Below are positions 1 through 7,538 of a DNA stretch of 64,000 nucleotides, in pieces. The notes beneath the pieces were generated by a model. It did not search any database, was not told the DNA's origin, and saw nothing but the letters and a program-made list of their open reading frames with translations. Within the stretch, counting starts at the first letter, position 1. Each line of letters begins with the position of its first letter. Origin of the DNA: Xenophilus aerolatus (GTDB taxonomy: Bacteria; Pseudomonadota; Gammaproteobacteria; Burkholderiales; Burkholderiaceae_C); assembly GCA_030418545.1 (NCBI GenBank), contig QAIB01000002.1:558001-622000 (forward strand), given 5' to 3'. The position numbers and the translations under genes are program-made.

Positions 1-635
1 TCTTCCAGGCGCCACGACGCGAGCGCGACCGCGCGCACCGGCAGCGTTGGCATCAGTGTGTCCAGGTCGAGGTCGCGGGGCAGGTTGACCCGCATGACGC
101 CCGGAAGCGGCTCGACGGTGCGCAGCGGTGCGTAGAGGTTCTGCGCGGCGAAGCGCGTCAGCACGACAGGGACCGGAGTTTCGCGCCGCGCGGTCCGCGC
201 ACCTGCCTGGCCCTGGGCGCGTGCCGGGGCCTCGGCACTGTCGGCCTGCTCGCCATAGCGTCCCGGTGCGCTGTCACCCTCGACGATGCGCACCGGCTCC
301 AGCTCGGCTTCCCCGTCCTTGGGCGGTTCGGCTGCGATGTCCAGCAGGATCAGCGCGCCCGTGTCGGCGTCCTGCAGTTGCAACCGCGTGGGCTCGATCG
401 GCTCGCTGGCGCGCAGGTACACCGCGCCACCCGCACTCTGCACGCGCAGGCGTTCGCCCACGCCCGCGGGCACGCCCACGCGCACGTTCCGGTCGATGAA
501 CACGATGCGTTCCTGACCGACCTTCAGCGGCACTGCCAGTGGCATGCGTTCCCAACGCAGGATCTCCACCGCCTGGGCGACGGGTGCCGCGGCCACGGCC
601 AGTAGCCCCAGCAGCGCGAGTACAGGATGCTTCAT
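1..635 (-). CDS. TIGR03749 family ICE protein (PFL_4704-like), 3' end outside window
   Basis: This is the N-terminal 211 codons of a conjugation protein whose stop lies beyond the window. Translation from the ATG at 633-635 gives a signal peptide ending in a PVAQA-like cleavage region, then a conserved segment with ILRWERMPLAVPL and VGQERIVFIDRNVRV, which is typical of the family. A strong AAGGAGG ribosome site lies just upstream. The start overlaps the stop of the TIGR03746 gene (ATGA), so the two are translationally coupled. The family belongs to the type G (GI-type) secretion apparatus and is probably a periplasmic component comparable in position to VirB9/TraK. That role is inferred. Confidence 0.88.
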   Translation of the reverse strand, partial: MKHPVLALLGLLAVAAAPVAQAVEILRWERMPLAVPLKVGQERIVFIDRNVRVGVPAGVGERLRVQSAGGAVYLRASEPIEPTRLQLQDADTGALILLDIAAEPPKDGEAELEPVRIVEGDSAPGRYGEQADSAEAPARAQGQAGARTARRETPVPVVLTRFAAQNLYAPLRTVEPLPGVMRVNLPRDLDLDTLMPTLPVRAVALASWRLE

Positions 636-1324
636 GGGGTGTTTCCTCCTTGAGGCGCTTGCGGAGACAGGCCACTCGACGCCGGGCGCGCCGGCTCCGG
701 TGCACTGATGCGCTGGGGCGCGCCTTCGTAGCAGTCCAGCGCCAGGCCGAACGGGTTGCGGGCGGGATCGACGTCCACCCGCGTGACCTTGATCGGATAA
801 CGCACCAGGGCGCGCTTGACCTGCTCGGCGCCGTAGTACTCGTCCGCCGTGATGTCCAGCGTCACCACCCAGTCGCGATCGGACACGGTGCGCACGCGCG
901 CCGTGGGGTCGTCGCCATAGCCGCGGCCGGGAATCTCGTAGATGCCGCGCACGCGCTGGCGTAGCTCGCCGGTGGAGCGGCGGTAGTCGTAGTCCGCGCG
1001 AAGGAAGGCCTGGCAGGACGGGGTGAGGTACGGCGAGAGCGTGTGGAGGTTGCGCGAGTAGTCTTCTTCGCCATTGGTCGGCCAGCGGTTCAGCGTCTGG
1101 AACACGTAGAACGTGAACGCATAGACCGATTCGGGCGGCACTTCCCACCACTTGCGGGTACTGCCAGAGCGCAGGTCGGGCGGGACGTGGATGGTCAGGT
1201 CGCGCGGCGCGCTCCACCAGCCGCCGCCCATGACCAGGGCGACAATGACCAGCGCGCCCGCGCCCAGGCGCAAGGTCTTGATGTGCGCCTGCAGGTGGGC
1301 GATCTCGTTCTTGAAGCGACTCAT
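632..1324 (-). CDS. TIGR03746 family ICE protein (PFL_4703-like), VirB8-like position
   Basis: A 230-residue protein starting MSRFKNEIAHLQ. One transmembrane helix lies near residues 20-42, followed by a periplasmic domain with the family motif KWWEVPPESVYAFTFYVFQT and LNRWPTNGEEDY. The open frame extends further upstream, but the ATG at 1322-1324 overlaps the stop of the preceding TIGR03750 gene and matches the family N-terminus, so it was chosen. Size, single N-terminal membrane anchor and place in the operon resemble VirB8/TraE-type scaffold proteins of mating-pair formation. That functional link is inference. Confidence 0.9.
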   Translation of the reverse strand: MSRFKNEIAHLQAHIKTLRLGAGALVIVALVMGGGWWSAPRDLTIHVPPDLRSGSTRKWWEVPPESVYAFTFYVFQTLNRWPTNGEEDYSRNLHTLSPYLTPSCQAFLRADYDYRRSTGELRQRVRGIYEIPGRGYGDDPTARVRTVSDRDWVVTLDITADEYYGAEQVKRALVRYPIKVTRVDVDPARNPFGLALDCYEGAPQRISAPEPARPASSGLSPQAPQGGNTP

Positions 1325-1719
1325 CGCATGCTCCTGCGGGTGGACCAGAAGCCCGAGCGCGAGATCAGCACGTGGCCGCCCACCCAGCCGGCCATCAGCG
1401 GATGGCCCGTTGCGATGCGCCACTGCAACTGCCGATAAAGCCAGGTGTCGGGGCGCCCACGCTTGAGGCGGCGCAGGATGCCGCCGCCGATGAACACGCC
1501 CAAGGCCACGCCCAGGACAACGAACGTCGGTGCGATGGCGATCGTGCGGAACACCCACGAAAGCGGCGCGCCGACCAGCAGGCCGGCGGCGCCGGACAGG
1601 CCGCAGCAGATCCACAGCTCGTCGGCGGTGAGGCCGCGCACGACAACGGGATGGCGGTTGAGCCGGTGCGGAAGGAACGTGACCGTCCCGTCCGCACGGA
1701 CGTGCTGCTGCTCGGACAT
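1321..1719 (-). CDS. TIGR03750 family conjugal transfer membrane protein
   Basis: A 132-residue protein with two hydrophobic segments near residues 38-56 and 60-80 and the conserved C-terminal pattern LYRQLQWRIA, HPLMAGW and SGFWSTRR. It overlaps the TIGR03746 gene by four bases. Length and gene order match the family. By position and topology it resembles TraL/VirB3-like inner membrane proteins, which anchor the conjugation ATPase. The sequence itself shows only membrane topology and family motifs. Confidence 0.9.
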   Translation of the reverse strand: MSEQQHVRADGTVTFLPHRLNRHPVVVRGLTADELWICCGLSGAAGLLVGAPLSWVFRTIAIAPTFVVLGVALGVFIGGGILRRLKRGRPDTWLYRQLQWRIATGHPLMAGWVGGHVLISRSGFWSTRRSMR

Positions 1720-1731
1720 ACCGGCCTCGCC

Positions 1732-2091
1732 TTACAGGATGCCCGTGGCTTCGGTGAGCAGCCAGATGCCGATCACGAGCAACACGGCGCCGATGGCGAC
1801 CGTGAGGCCGAATTGGCCCCACGTCTTGCGGCCGGTGTGGATCTCCGCGTAGGTTCCGTAGGCGTGGTAGCAGACGCCGATGAACATCGACGCCACCACC
1901 AGCAGGGCCACGAGCATGATGATGTCGTAGCCGTAGTTGCGGATCGTCTCCATGATGCCGTTGCCGGTGCCGCGCGTCGGGTTCTCCAACTGCGGCAGGC
2001 CTTGCGCGAACGACAGCGCGGGCAGCGCGGCGGCGCCCAGGGCCATGGCGGCGCGCTGGGCGAGACGGGAAGTGAGGATGCGGTTGTGCAT
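1732..2091 (-). CDS. TIGR03745 family ICE membrane protein (pilin-like)
   Basis: A 119-residue protein with a cleavable signal peptide ending at ALSFAQ. Two hydrophobic helices follow, at about residues 55-76 and 93-113, separated by a short charged loop (HTGRKTWGQ). This topology and size fit the VirB2/TraA-like major pilin position of GI-type conjugation systems. It sits 16 bases downstream of TIGR03758 and 12 bases upstream of TIGR03750 in the same operon. The family assignment is firm; the pilin role is inferred from topology and context. Confidence 0.9.
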   Translation of the reverse strand: MHNRILTSRLAQRAAMALGAAALPALSFAQGLPQLENPTRGTGNGIMETIRNYGYDIIMLVALLVVASMFIGVCYHAYGTYAEIHTGRKTWGQFGLTVAIGAVLLVIGIWLLTEATGIL

Positions 2092-2107
2092 GGTCGGGCC
2101 TTTCAGG

Positions 2108-2341
2108 TCAGGACAGAAGGAAGAAACTCAGGACGAGGTACATCGCGACGAAGCGGATGCAGACGCCGAGGAACTGGCGCTGGTTGAGGCGGCTCTCGGA
2201 CCACCCCACGTAGGCCGTTCGGATGGCCCAGACGCCCCACACGAGCAGGACCGCGAACACGACGCCGACCAGGACGGTCGCCATTGCGGAAGGCGCGATG
2301 CCGCTGTTGGCTTGAAATGCCGAGACCTGGGCGCCGTTCAT
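2108..2341 (-). CDS. TIGR03758 family ICE membrane protein
   Basis: A 77-residue protein with two hydrophobic segments (about residues 20-42 and 60-76). The conserved middle reads AYVGWSESRLNQRQF. Its start overlaps the stop of the RAQPRD gene by four bases, so the two are probably co-translated. It is a small integral membrane component of the conjugation apparatus. No catalytic motif is visible. Confidence 0.9.
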   Translation of the reverse strand: MNGAQVSAFQANSGIAPSAMATVLVGVVFAVLLVWGVWAIRTAYVGWSESRLNQRQFLGVCIRFVAMYLVLSFFLLS

Positions 2342-2721
2342 TGCTTGCCCCCCGCAGTCGTCGCCGGCAGCGGCTCGGCCGCCCGCTCGGTGCGGTAGTC
2401 GCCGGCCAGTTCGGAGGGGTCGCGCGGCTGAGCGCGCGATGGCGTCAGGTGAAACTGGATGCCGGCGCGAACGCGCGCCAGGTCAGCCAGCAGCCGCGGG
2501 TAGTCGAAGTGGTAGCGCTCGCCCGGCTGGATGGGGGCATGCGCGGCGCTGTCCGCGACGGTGCGCTCCAGCGCGTCGAGCTGGCGCAGTGCGGCGACCA
2601 GCTCCTGGCGCTGTGCCGGAGACTCGGCCAAGGCCATCTGGGACTGACCCAGCAGGAGGGCCGTCACGAGAAAAGTGGGCACGCCGCGATGCGCGGCGCG
2701 CAGCCAGATCGAAGCCACCAT
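2338..2721 (-). CDS. RAQPRD family ICE protein (TIGR01690)
   Basis: A 127-residue secreted protein. A signal peptide ends near ALAESPAQRQE, an alpha-helical stretch follows, and the literal family signature RAQPRD sits within TPSRAQPRDPSELAGDYR near the C-terminus. It is the first gene of the leftward conjugation unit here. In related ICEs TIGR03747 lies just upstream, but here that gene is about 7.5 kb away because the defence operon has been inserted between them. The exact role in mating-pair formation is unknown. Confidence 0.92.
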   Translation of the reverse strand: MVASIWLRAAHRGVPTFLVTALLLGQSQMALAESPAQRQELVAALRQLDALERTVADSAAHAPIQPGERYHFDYPRLLADLARVRAGIQFHLTPSRAQPRDPSELAGDYRTERAAEPLPATTAGGKQ

Positions 2722-2852
2722 CGCGCCATTCCTGTGTGATCAGCAATGGGGTGATCGTGGAGATCAGGGCTGTTTTAGGCCGCAAACAATAGGAACTGGC
2801 GGACGACCGGATTGGGCATACCGCGAGCGAACCTACAAAAGCCCGGGTGGAG

Positions 2853-2890
2853 TTTCGATTATTGCGTTTTTCGAGTGTTTCGAATATGAT
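2853..2890 (+). promoter_or_regulatory. Promoter of the defence operon with three TTTCGA repeats
   Basis: A -35-like TTGCGT (2862-2867) and a good -10 TATGAT (2885-2890) are 17 bp apart, and an AGGAG ribosome site at 2914-2918 precedes the ATG at 2925. Three copies of TTTCGA (2853, 2869 and 2878) overlap the promoter. They could be an operator for the HTH protein encoded first in the operon. The promoter elements are seen directly; the operator role is inferred. Confidence 0.6.
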
Positions 2891-2924
2891 CGGCTCTGCA
2901 ACCGTTTTCGCTTAGGAGCTACCC

Positions 2925-3395
2925 ATGACCACCGCCACTGCCCAATCCAAGATGACCCTTCCCGCCGCGGGAGAGGTTAAGGCAGCCGTCCAGGGTCAAC
3001 GTGCCTTGGCGGCTTACCTCGCAACCCAGTTCGAGACGCAGCACATCCAGATCTTTGATGACCACAAACAGGCTCATCAGGTGGAACTGCCTACCTCGGC
3101 TTTACGCCTGCTGGTCGACATCCTGGCCGAGTTGGCCGATGGCAATGCAGTAAAGGTGGTGCCCGTCCATGCAGAGCTGACGACCCAAGAGGCGGCGGAC
3201 TTGCTCAACGTGTCCCGTCCCCATTTCGTCAAGCTGCTAGAAGATGGGGTGTTGGCATTTCATCGCACCGGCAAGCACCGCAGGGTGAGGTTCGCCGATC
3301 TGATGCAGTACAAGGAAGCGCGCGAGCGCGCCAGTGAGCAGGCGATGGCCGAACTCGCTCAGCAGTCGCAAGAGTTGGGAATGGGATACGAATGA
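2925..3395 (+). CDS. Excisionase-type HTH protein, probable antitoxin/regulator of the PIN nuclease
   Basis: A 156-residue protein with a helix-turn-helix of the excisionase type at about residues 85-135 (TTQEAADLLNVSRPHFVKLL, then KHRRVRFADLMQYKE). The N-terminal part is helical and the C-terminus is rich in A, E and Q. It overlaps the PIN gene by four bases (ATGA), the classic layout of an antitoxin-toxin pair. It is the first gene of the rightward defence operon. It probably binds its own promoter and neutralises the downstream nuclease; both are inferred from family and layout. Confidence 0.8.
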   Translation: MTTATAQSKMTLPAAGEVKAAVQGQRALAAYLATQFETQHIQIFDDHKQAHQVELPTSALRLLVDILAELADGNAVKVVPVHAELTTQEAADLLNVSRPHFVKLLEDGVLAFHRTGKHRRVRFADLMQYKEARERASEQAMAELAQQSQELGMGYE

Positions 3396-3967
3396 GGCAT
3401 TCCCCATTCACCGCCGTCTACGACGCGTGCGTTCTATATCCCGCGCCACTGCGGGATTTCCTGATGTGGCTCGGCCTGTCTGGCCGCTTCCGGGCGCGGT
3501 GGAGCCAAGCCATTCATGAGGAGTGGAAACGCAATCTGTTGATCAACCGCCCCGATCTCACCCGGGTTCAGGTCGACAGGACGTCGGATCTCATGGACAG
3601 GGCCATTCCGGACGGCTTGGTGGAGGGCTACGAAGCGCTCGTGGCAGGCCTGACATTACCCGATCCGAACGATCGGCACGTCCTGGCTGCGGCGATTCGC
3701 TGCGGTGCGAGCGTGATTGTGACGTTCAACGAACGTGATTTCCCGAACGATCTGCTGGCTCCGTACGGCATCGAATCGCAGCACCCCGATGAGTTTGTGG
3801 ACAACCTGCTGGATCTGGATGCGGCCGCCGTAGTGTCGGCTGCGCAGCGCCAGCGTGCCCAACTCAAGCATCCGCCGATCGATGTGGACCGCTATCTCGA
3901 AATCCTGCTGCGCCAAGGCCTTGTGCAAACGACCAAGGTGCTGGCGACCTATCGCACCATTCTCTGA
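3392..3967 (+). CDS. PIN-domain ribonuclease, probable toxin
   Basis: A 191-residue protein with the acidic residues expected of a PIN nuclease: Asp11 in VYDACVLYP, Glu43/Glu44 in IHEEWKRN, Asp91 and Asp94 in LPDPNDRHVLAAA, and the TFNERDFP motif near 111-118. PIN proteins cut RNA using divalent metal. The start overlaps the HTH gene, and the next gene (Trip13) begins 17 bases after its stop, so the pair seems to be transcribed with the CBASS genes. A housekeeping role is unlikely given this position. The RNA target is unknown. Confidence 0.85.
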   Translation: MRHSPFTAVYDACVLYPAPLRDFLMWLGLSGRFRARWSQAIHEEWKRNLLINRPDLTRVQVDRTSDLMDRAIPDGLVEGYEALVAGLTLPDPNDRHVLAAAIRCGASVIVTFNERDFPNDLLAPYGIESQHPDEFVDNLLDLDAAAVVSAAQRQRAQLKHPPIDVDRYLEILLRQGLVQTTKVLATYRTIL

Positions 3968-3984
3968 CCCGCCGAGAGCCACGG

Positions 3985-4899
3985 ATGACCAAGAATCCTT
4001 CATCAGACGCCACTTTGCCGAAAGGCATCCATCGAAGCTGGAAGCTGCCGGATAAGTCGCTGGGTGACTTGTGGGATTCGATCGTGATGGACGAAGCCAT
4101 CAAAAAACAGTTGCTGTCACAAGCGATCGTCAACTTCACGGTGCGCCCCAAGGTGGAGCGCACGGTACTCCCCCTGCACGGCGTGATCTTGTTGGTCGGC
4201 CCGCCGGGGACTGGGAAGACCTCCTTGGCACGGGGCTTGGCGCATCGTGTGGCCGAATCTTTTTCTTCTGCGAAGTTTCGATTGCTGGAAGTGGAGCCTC
4301 ACACGCTGACGAGCTCTGCAATGGGAAAGACTCAACGCGCCGTGGCAGACCTGTTCTCGCAATCGATCGCAGAATCCGCAGCGGCGGGCCCGACGATCGT
4401 CCTTCTGGACGAGGTCGAAACGCTTGCGGCTGATCGAGCGAAGCTCAGCCTGGAAGCCAACCCGGTTGATGTGCACCGGGCCACCGACGCGGTGTTGGTG
4501 CAGTTGGACATGTTGGCCGAACGCAACCCGCATCTGCTGTTCGTGGCCACCAGCAACTTCCCACAGGCCGTCGACAGTGCCTTCCTATCTCGTTGCGACA
4601 TGGTGATGGAGGTGCCACTGCCCGGCAAGGATGCCTGCAAGCAGATCCTAGTGGACTGCCTGAATGGCCTGGCAAAGACATTTCCGGGGATTGGCAAGCT
4701 TTCCTCGGCTCACCAGTTCGACGCGTGCGCTGGCGAGTGCGTCGGATTGGATGGTCGGGCCATTCGCAAGGTCGTAGCCAACGCCCTCGCGGCCGACCCG
4801 CAAGTGGCTATCGATCCGAACAAGCTTTCCGTAGAGCACTTGCGCAGTGCGATACGACAGGCAAAGCAAATGCGCCTTCAAGGAGGGAAGCAAAAATGA
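3985..4899 (+). CDS. cap6: CBASS Trip13-like AAA+ ATPase
   Basis: A 304-residue AAA+ protein with Walker A GPPGTGKTS (residues 72-80), Walker B IVLLDEVE (about 138-145), a sensor segment LLFVATSNF and an arginine-finger region AFLSRCD. It resembles Pch2/TRIP13 remodelers, which unfold the safety belt of HORMA-domain proteins. In type III CBASS this ATPase takes apart the active HORMA-CD-NTase complex and so limits signalling. The stop overlaps the start of the next gene (ATGA). With two HORMA genes, a CD-NTase and NucC directly downstream, the assignment is secure. Confidence 0.93.
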   Translation: MTKNPSSDATLPKGIHRSWKLPDKSLGDLWDSIVMDEAIKKQLLSQAIVNFTVRPKVERTVLPLHGVILLVGPPGTGKTSLARGLAHRVAESFSSAKFRLLEVEPHTLTSSAMGKTQRAVADLFSQSIAESAAAGPTIVLLDEVETLAADRAKLSLEANPVDVHRATDAVLVQLDMLAERNPHLLFVATSNFPQAVDSAFLSRCDMVMEVPLPGKDACKQILVDCLNGLAKTFPGIGKLSSAHQFDACAGECVGLDGRAIRKVVANALAADPQVAIDPNKLSVEHLRSAIRQAKQMRLQGGKQK

Positions 4900-5366
4900 C
4901 CACCGTTGTCAGCCGGACGTTTCGCAGCTCGCCGCACCGCGATGCGTTGCAGACATGGGATGCCATTGTCGAACTGCTCACTCAGGGCAAGGACGGCACG
5001 GCTCGCTCTGAACTCAGGGCCGTGACGGGCGTGGCCGCCAGCTTGATCGCCGACCAGGCACCCAAGAGCGCGCCCATCGTTGCGACATGCGATGGACCAC
5101 GGACCAGGATCTACTGCCTCTTCGACGAAGACGCGATCTATGGTGATGATGCCAACGAAGAAGTCTTGGGGTTCGAGCCGTTGAAGGGAGACTGGGGAGT
5201 CTCGCTGCCGTGTCCGAAGGAGCAGCTCGGCTGGGTGCAAAGCGCGCTCAAAAAGCACAGTTCTCGCATCATTGCACGGGACTTGAGCCAAGGAATTGCC
5301 ACGCAGGCGCAGGCCGATGCTGGGCAAGCGCTGTCGCTCGACCTCGGAGGTTTCCTCAAGTCATGA
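4896..5366 (+). CDS. cap8: CBASS HORMA-like protein (HORMA3/Cap8 type)
   Basis: A 156-residue protein starting [19 protein letters not shown]. No catalytic motif is visible. Its place between Trip13 and a clear HORMA2 gene, and its size, match the second, truncated HORMA protein (HORMA3) of the characterised P. aeruginosa type III CBASS with CdnD. I recall a close match to that protein, but this needs an alignment. It overlaps both neighbours by four bases. Its likely role is a partner of the HORMA2-CdnD complex. Confidence 0.75.
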
Positions 5367-5863
5367 GCACCGTCGCCACCTACTCGTACACGCACTCGGT
5401 TACCTATGTGACCGACAACATCCTCAAGAGCTTGAAAGACATCATCCTGCTCAGTGGGCTGGACCCTGAGCACTTTGCGGATCGCTGGGAGAGCAATACC
5501 CGAGCCATCAAGACGTGGCTCGGGACCGGTGATCTGCGCAAGGTGATTCTGGAGATCTACAACCCGGCAACCGACAAGCTCGTGACCCGATGGGATATCG
5601 ACATCGTGTATGGGTGGTCCGATGGCGACGGCAGCTTCTGGACAGATACCGAGCAGTTGAAGTACGCGATCAAGAAAGCTGGGCTGCTGCCATCGCAGGC
5701 CAAGTACAAGTTAATGCTCGATACAAAGCCAGGGCGACCTGATGTGGAGGGATGGAGCAAAGGAAGTTATCGCTCGACGGATGGAATGGTCAAGCAGAGC
5801 CTAGGCTCGACTGTCGAACACAGCGGCCTGGCGGGTCAGGCCGGATATTGGAGGCAACGCTGA
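5363..5863 (+). CDS. cap7: CBASS HORMA-domain protein (HORMA2/Cap7 type)
   Basis: A 166-residue protein beginning [19 protein letters not shown], followed by [19 protein letters not shown], the typical opening of bacterial HORMA family 2. The [10 protein letters not shown] and [13 protein letters not shown] segments form the core of the fold. Bacterial HORMA proteins sense infection by binding closure-motif peptides and then activate the associated CD-NTase. The stop (TGA) shares one base with the ATG of the CD-NTase gene, so the two products are made together. The start is fixed by the ATGA overlap with the upstream gene. Confidence 0.88.
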
Positions 5864-6765
5864 TGCTGTCGATCGATGAAGCTTTTCGCAAGTTCAAGTC
5901 GCGTCTGGAACTCAACGAACGCGAACAGAAGAATGCCTCGCAACGCCAGAACGAAGTGCGGGACTACCTGCAGACCAAGTTCGGCATTGCGCGCAGCTTC
6001 CTGACCGGTTCCTATGCTCGATACACGAAGACGAAGCCGCTCAAGGATATCGACATCTTCTTCGTGCTGAAGGACTCGGAGAAGCATTACCACGGCAAGG
6101 CCGCATCGGTAGTGCTGGATGATTTCCACTCTGCATTGGTGGAGAAATACGGTTCGGCGGCCGTGCGCAAACAGGCGCGCTCGATCAACGTGGATTTCGG
6201 TGTTCACATCGACGCGGAGGACAACACGGACTACCGGGTGGTCAGCGTGGATGCGGTGCCCGCATTCGATACCGGCGACCAGTATGAGATCCCCGATACG
6301 GCGTCCGGAAAGTGGATCAAGACGGACCCGGAGATCCATAAGGACAAGGCGACCGCAGCGCACCAAGCCTATGGCAATGAGTGGAAAGGTCTCGTGCGCA
6401 TGGTGAAGTACTGGAACAACAATCCCAAGCACGGCGATCTGAAGCCGGTGAAGCCCTCGTTCCTGATCGAGGTAATGGCCCTTGAGTGTCTTTACGGCGG
6501 CTGGGGAGGATCGTTCGATCGCGAGATCCAGTCGTTCTTTGCCACGCTTGCCGATCGAGTTCATGACGAGTGGCCGGATCCCGCCGGACTTGGCCCGGCG
6601 ATCAGCAACGATATGGATGCCGCGCGCAAGCAGCGCGCGCAGCAGCTGCTGTTCCAGGCGAGCCAAGACGCAAGCATCGCCATCGACCACGCGCGTCGTG
6701 GTCGCAATATCGAAGCGCTTCGCGCCTGGCGCGCACTGTTTGGCCCCAAGTTCCCACTGTCCTGA
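5863..6765 (+). CDS. cdnD: CBASS CD-NTase (CdnD-type cyclic oligonucleotide synthase)
   Basis: A 300-residue nucleotidyltransferase. The pol-beta signature is intact: GS at residues 49-50 in FLTGSYARY, Asp62 and Asp64 in [10 protein letters not shown], and a third acid at Asp111 in [10 protein letters not shown]. When switched on by the HORMA protein, enzymes of this group make cyclic triadenylate, the activator of NucC. An upstream in-frame extension exists, but the ATG at 5863-5865 overlaps the HORMA stop codon and was chosen. All catalytic residues look functional. The CdnD assignment rests on the HORMA2/HORMA3 context. Confidence 0.92.
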   Translation: MLSIDEAFRKFKSRLELNEREQKNASQRQNEVRDYLQTKFGIARSFLTGSYARYTKTKPLKDIDIFFVLKDSEKHYHGKAASVVLDDFHSALVEKYGSAAVRKQARSINVDFGVHIDAEDNTDYRVVSVDAVPAFDTGDQYEIPDTASGKWIKTDPEIHKDKATAAHQAYGNEWKGLVRMVKYWNNNPKHGDLKPVKPSFLIEVMALECLYGGWGGSFDREIQSFFATLADRVHDEWPDPAGLGPAISNDMDAARKQRAQQLLFQASQDASIAIDHARRGRNIEALRAWRALFGPKFPLS

Positions 6766-6803
6766 TTCCATCGGCTTCCATACACGTCCCATCGAGGTAC
6801 AGC

Positions 6804-7529
6804 ATGTCCCAGTGGTCGCTTTCCCAGCTCCTGTCGTCCCTGCATGAGGACATCCAGCAGCGCTTGTCCGTAGTACGCAAGACCTTCGGTCACCCGGGTA
6901 CGAAGGGGGATGCGAGCGAGAACGTCTGGATCGACATGCTGGATACCTATCTGCCCAAACGGTACCAGGCGGCCAAGGCGCATGTGGTGGACAGCCTGGG
7001 GAACTTCAGCCAGCAGATCGATGTGGTGGTGTTTGATCGGCAATATTCGCCTTTTATCTTCACCTACGAGAACGAGACGATCATTCCAGCCGAAAGCGTG
7101 TACGCCGTTTTCGAGGCCAAGCAGACGGCTGACGCGGGGCTTGTGGCCTATGCCCAGGAGAAGGTCGCCAGTGTGCGCAGGCTGCACCGCACGAGCCTGC
7201 CGATCCCGCACGCTGGCGGGACCTACCCAGCGAAGCCGTTGATTCCGATTCTGGGTGGCTTGCTCACCTTCGAGAGCGAATGGAGTCCTGCATTGGGTCC
7301 ATCCATGGACAAGGCGCTGAACGCAAACCTCACCGAGGGGCGTCTGGACATCGGATGCGTTGCCGCCCACGGGCACTTTTTCTATGACCAAGCCAGCGGC
7401 GCGTACAGCTACACCAACGAAAACAAGCCGGCGACCGCGTTTCTTTTCAAGCTGATCGCGCAGCTTCAGTTCAGTGGAACGGTCCCCATGATCGATGTGG
7501 AGGCTTACGGTCAGTGGTTGACCAAGTGA
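6804..7529 (+). CDS. nucC: CBASS effector NucC, cyclic-triadenylate-activated DNA endonuclease
   Basis: A 241-residue protein with the NucC active-site triad Asp73 (QIDVVVFD), Glu104 and Lys106 (VFEAKQT), i.e. an IDx30EAK restriction-enzyme-like site. From memory the sequence is nearly identical to NucC of P. aeruginosa ATCC 27853. NucC trimers pair into hexamers on binding cyclic triadenylate and shred the chromosome, killing the infected cell before phage release. The start at 6804 was chosen because it follows the CD-NTase stop by 38 bases and gives the family length. The longer frame upstream is antisense-like filler. Confidence 0.95.
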   Translation: MSQWSLSQLLSSLHEDIQQRLSVVRKTFGHPGTKGDASENVWIDMLDTYLPKRYQAAKAHVVDSLGNFSQQIDVVVFDRQYSPFIFTYENETIIPAESVYAVFEAKQTADAGLVAYAQEKVASVRRLHRTSLPIPHAGGTYPAKPLIPILGGLLTFESEWSPALGPSMDKALNANLTEGRLDIGCVAAHGHFFYDQASGAYSYTNENKPATAFLFKLIAQLQFSGTVPMIDVEAYGQWLTK

Positions 7530-7538
7530 GGGGGCGCT

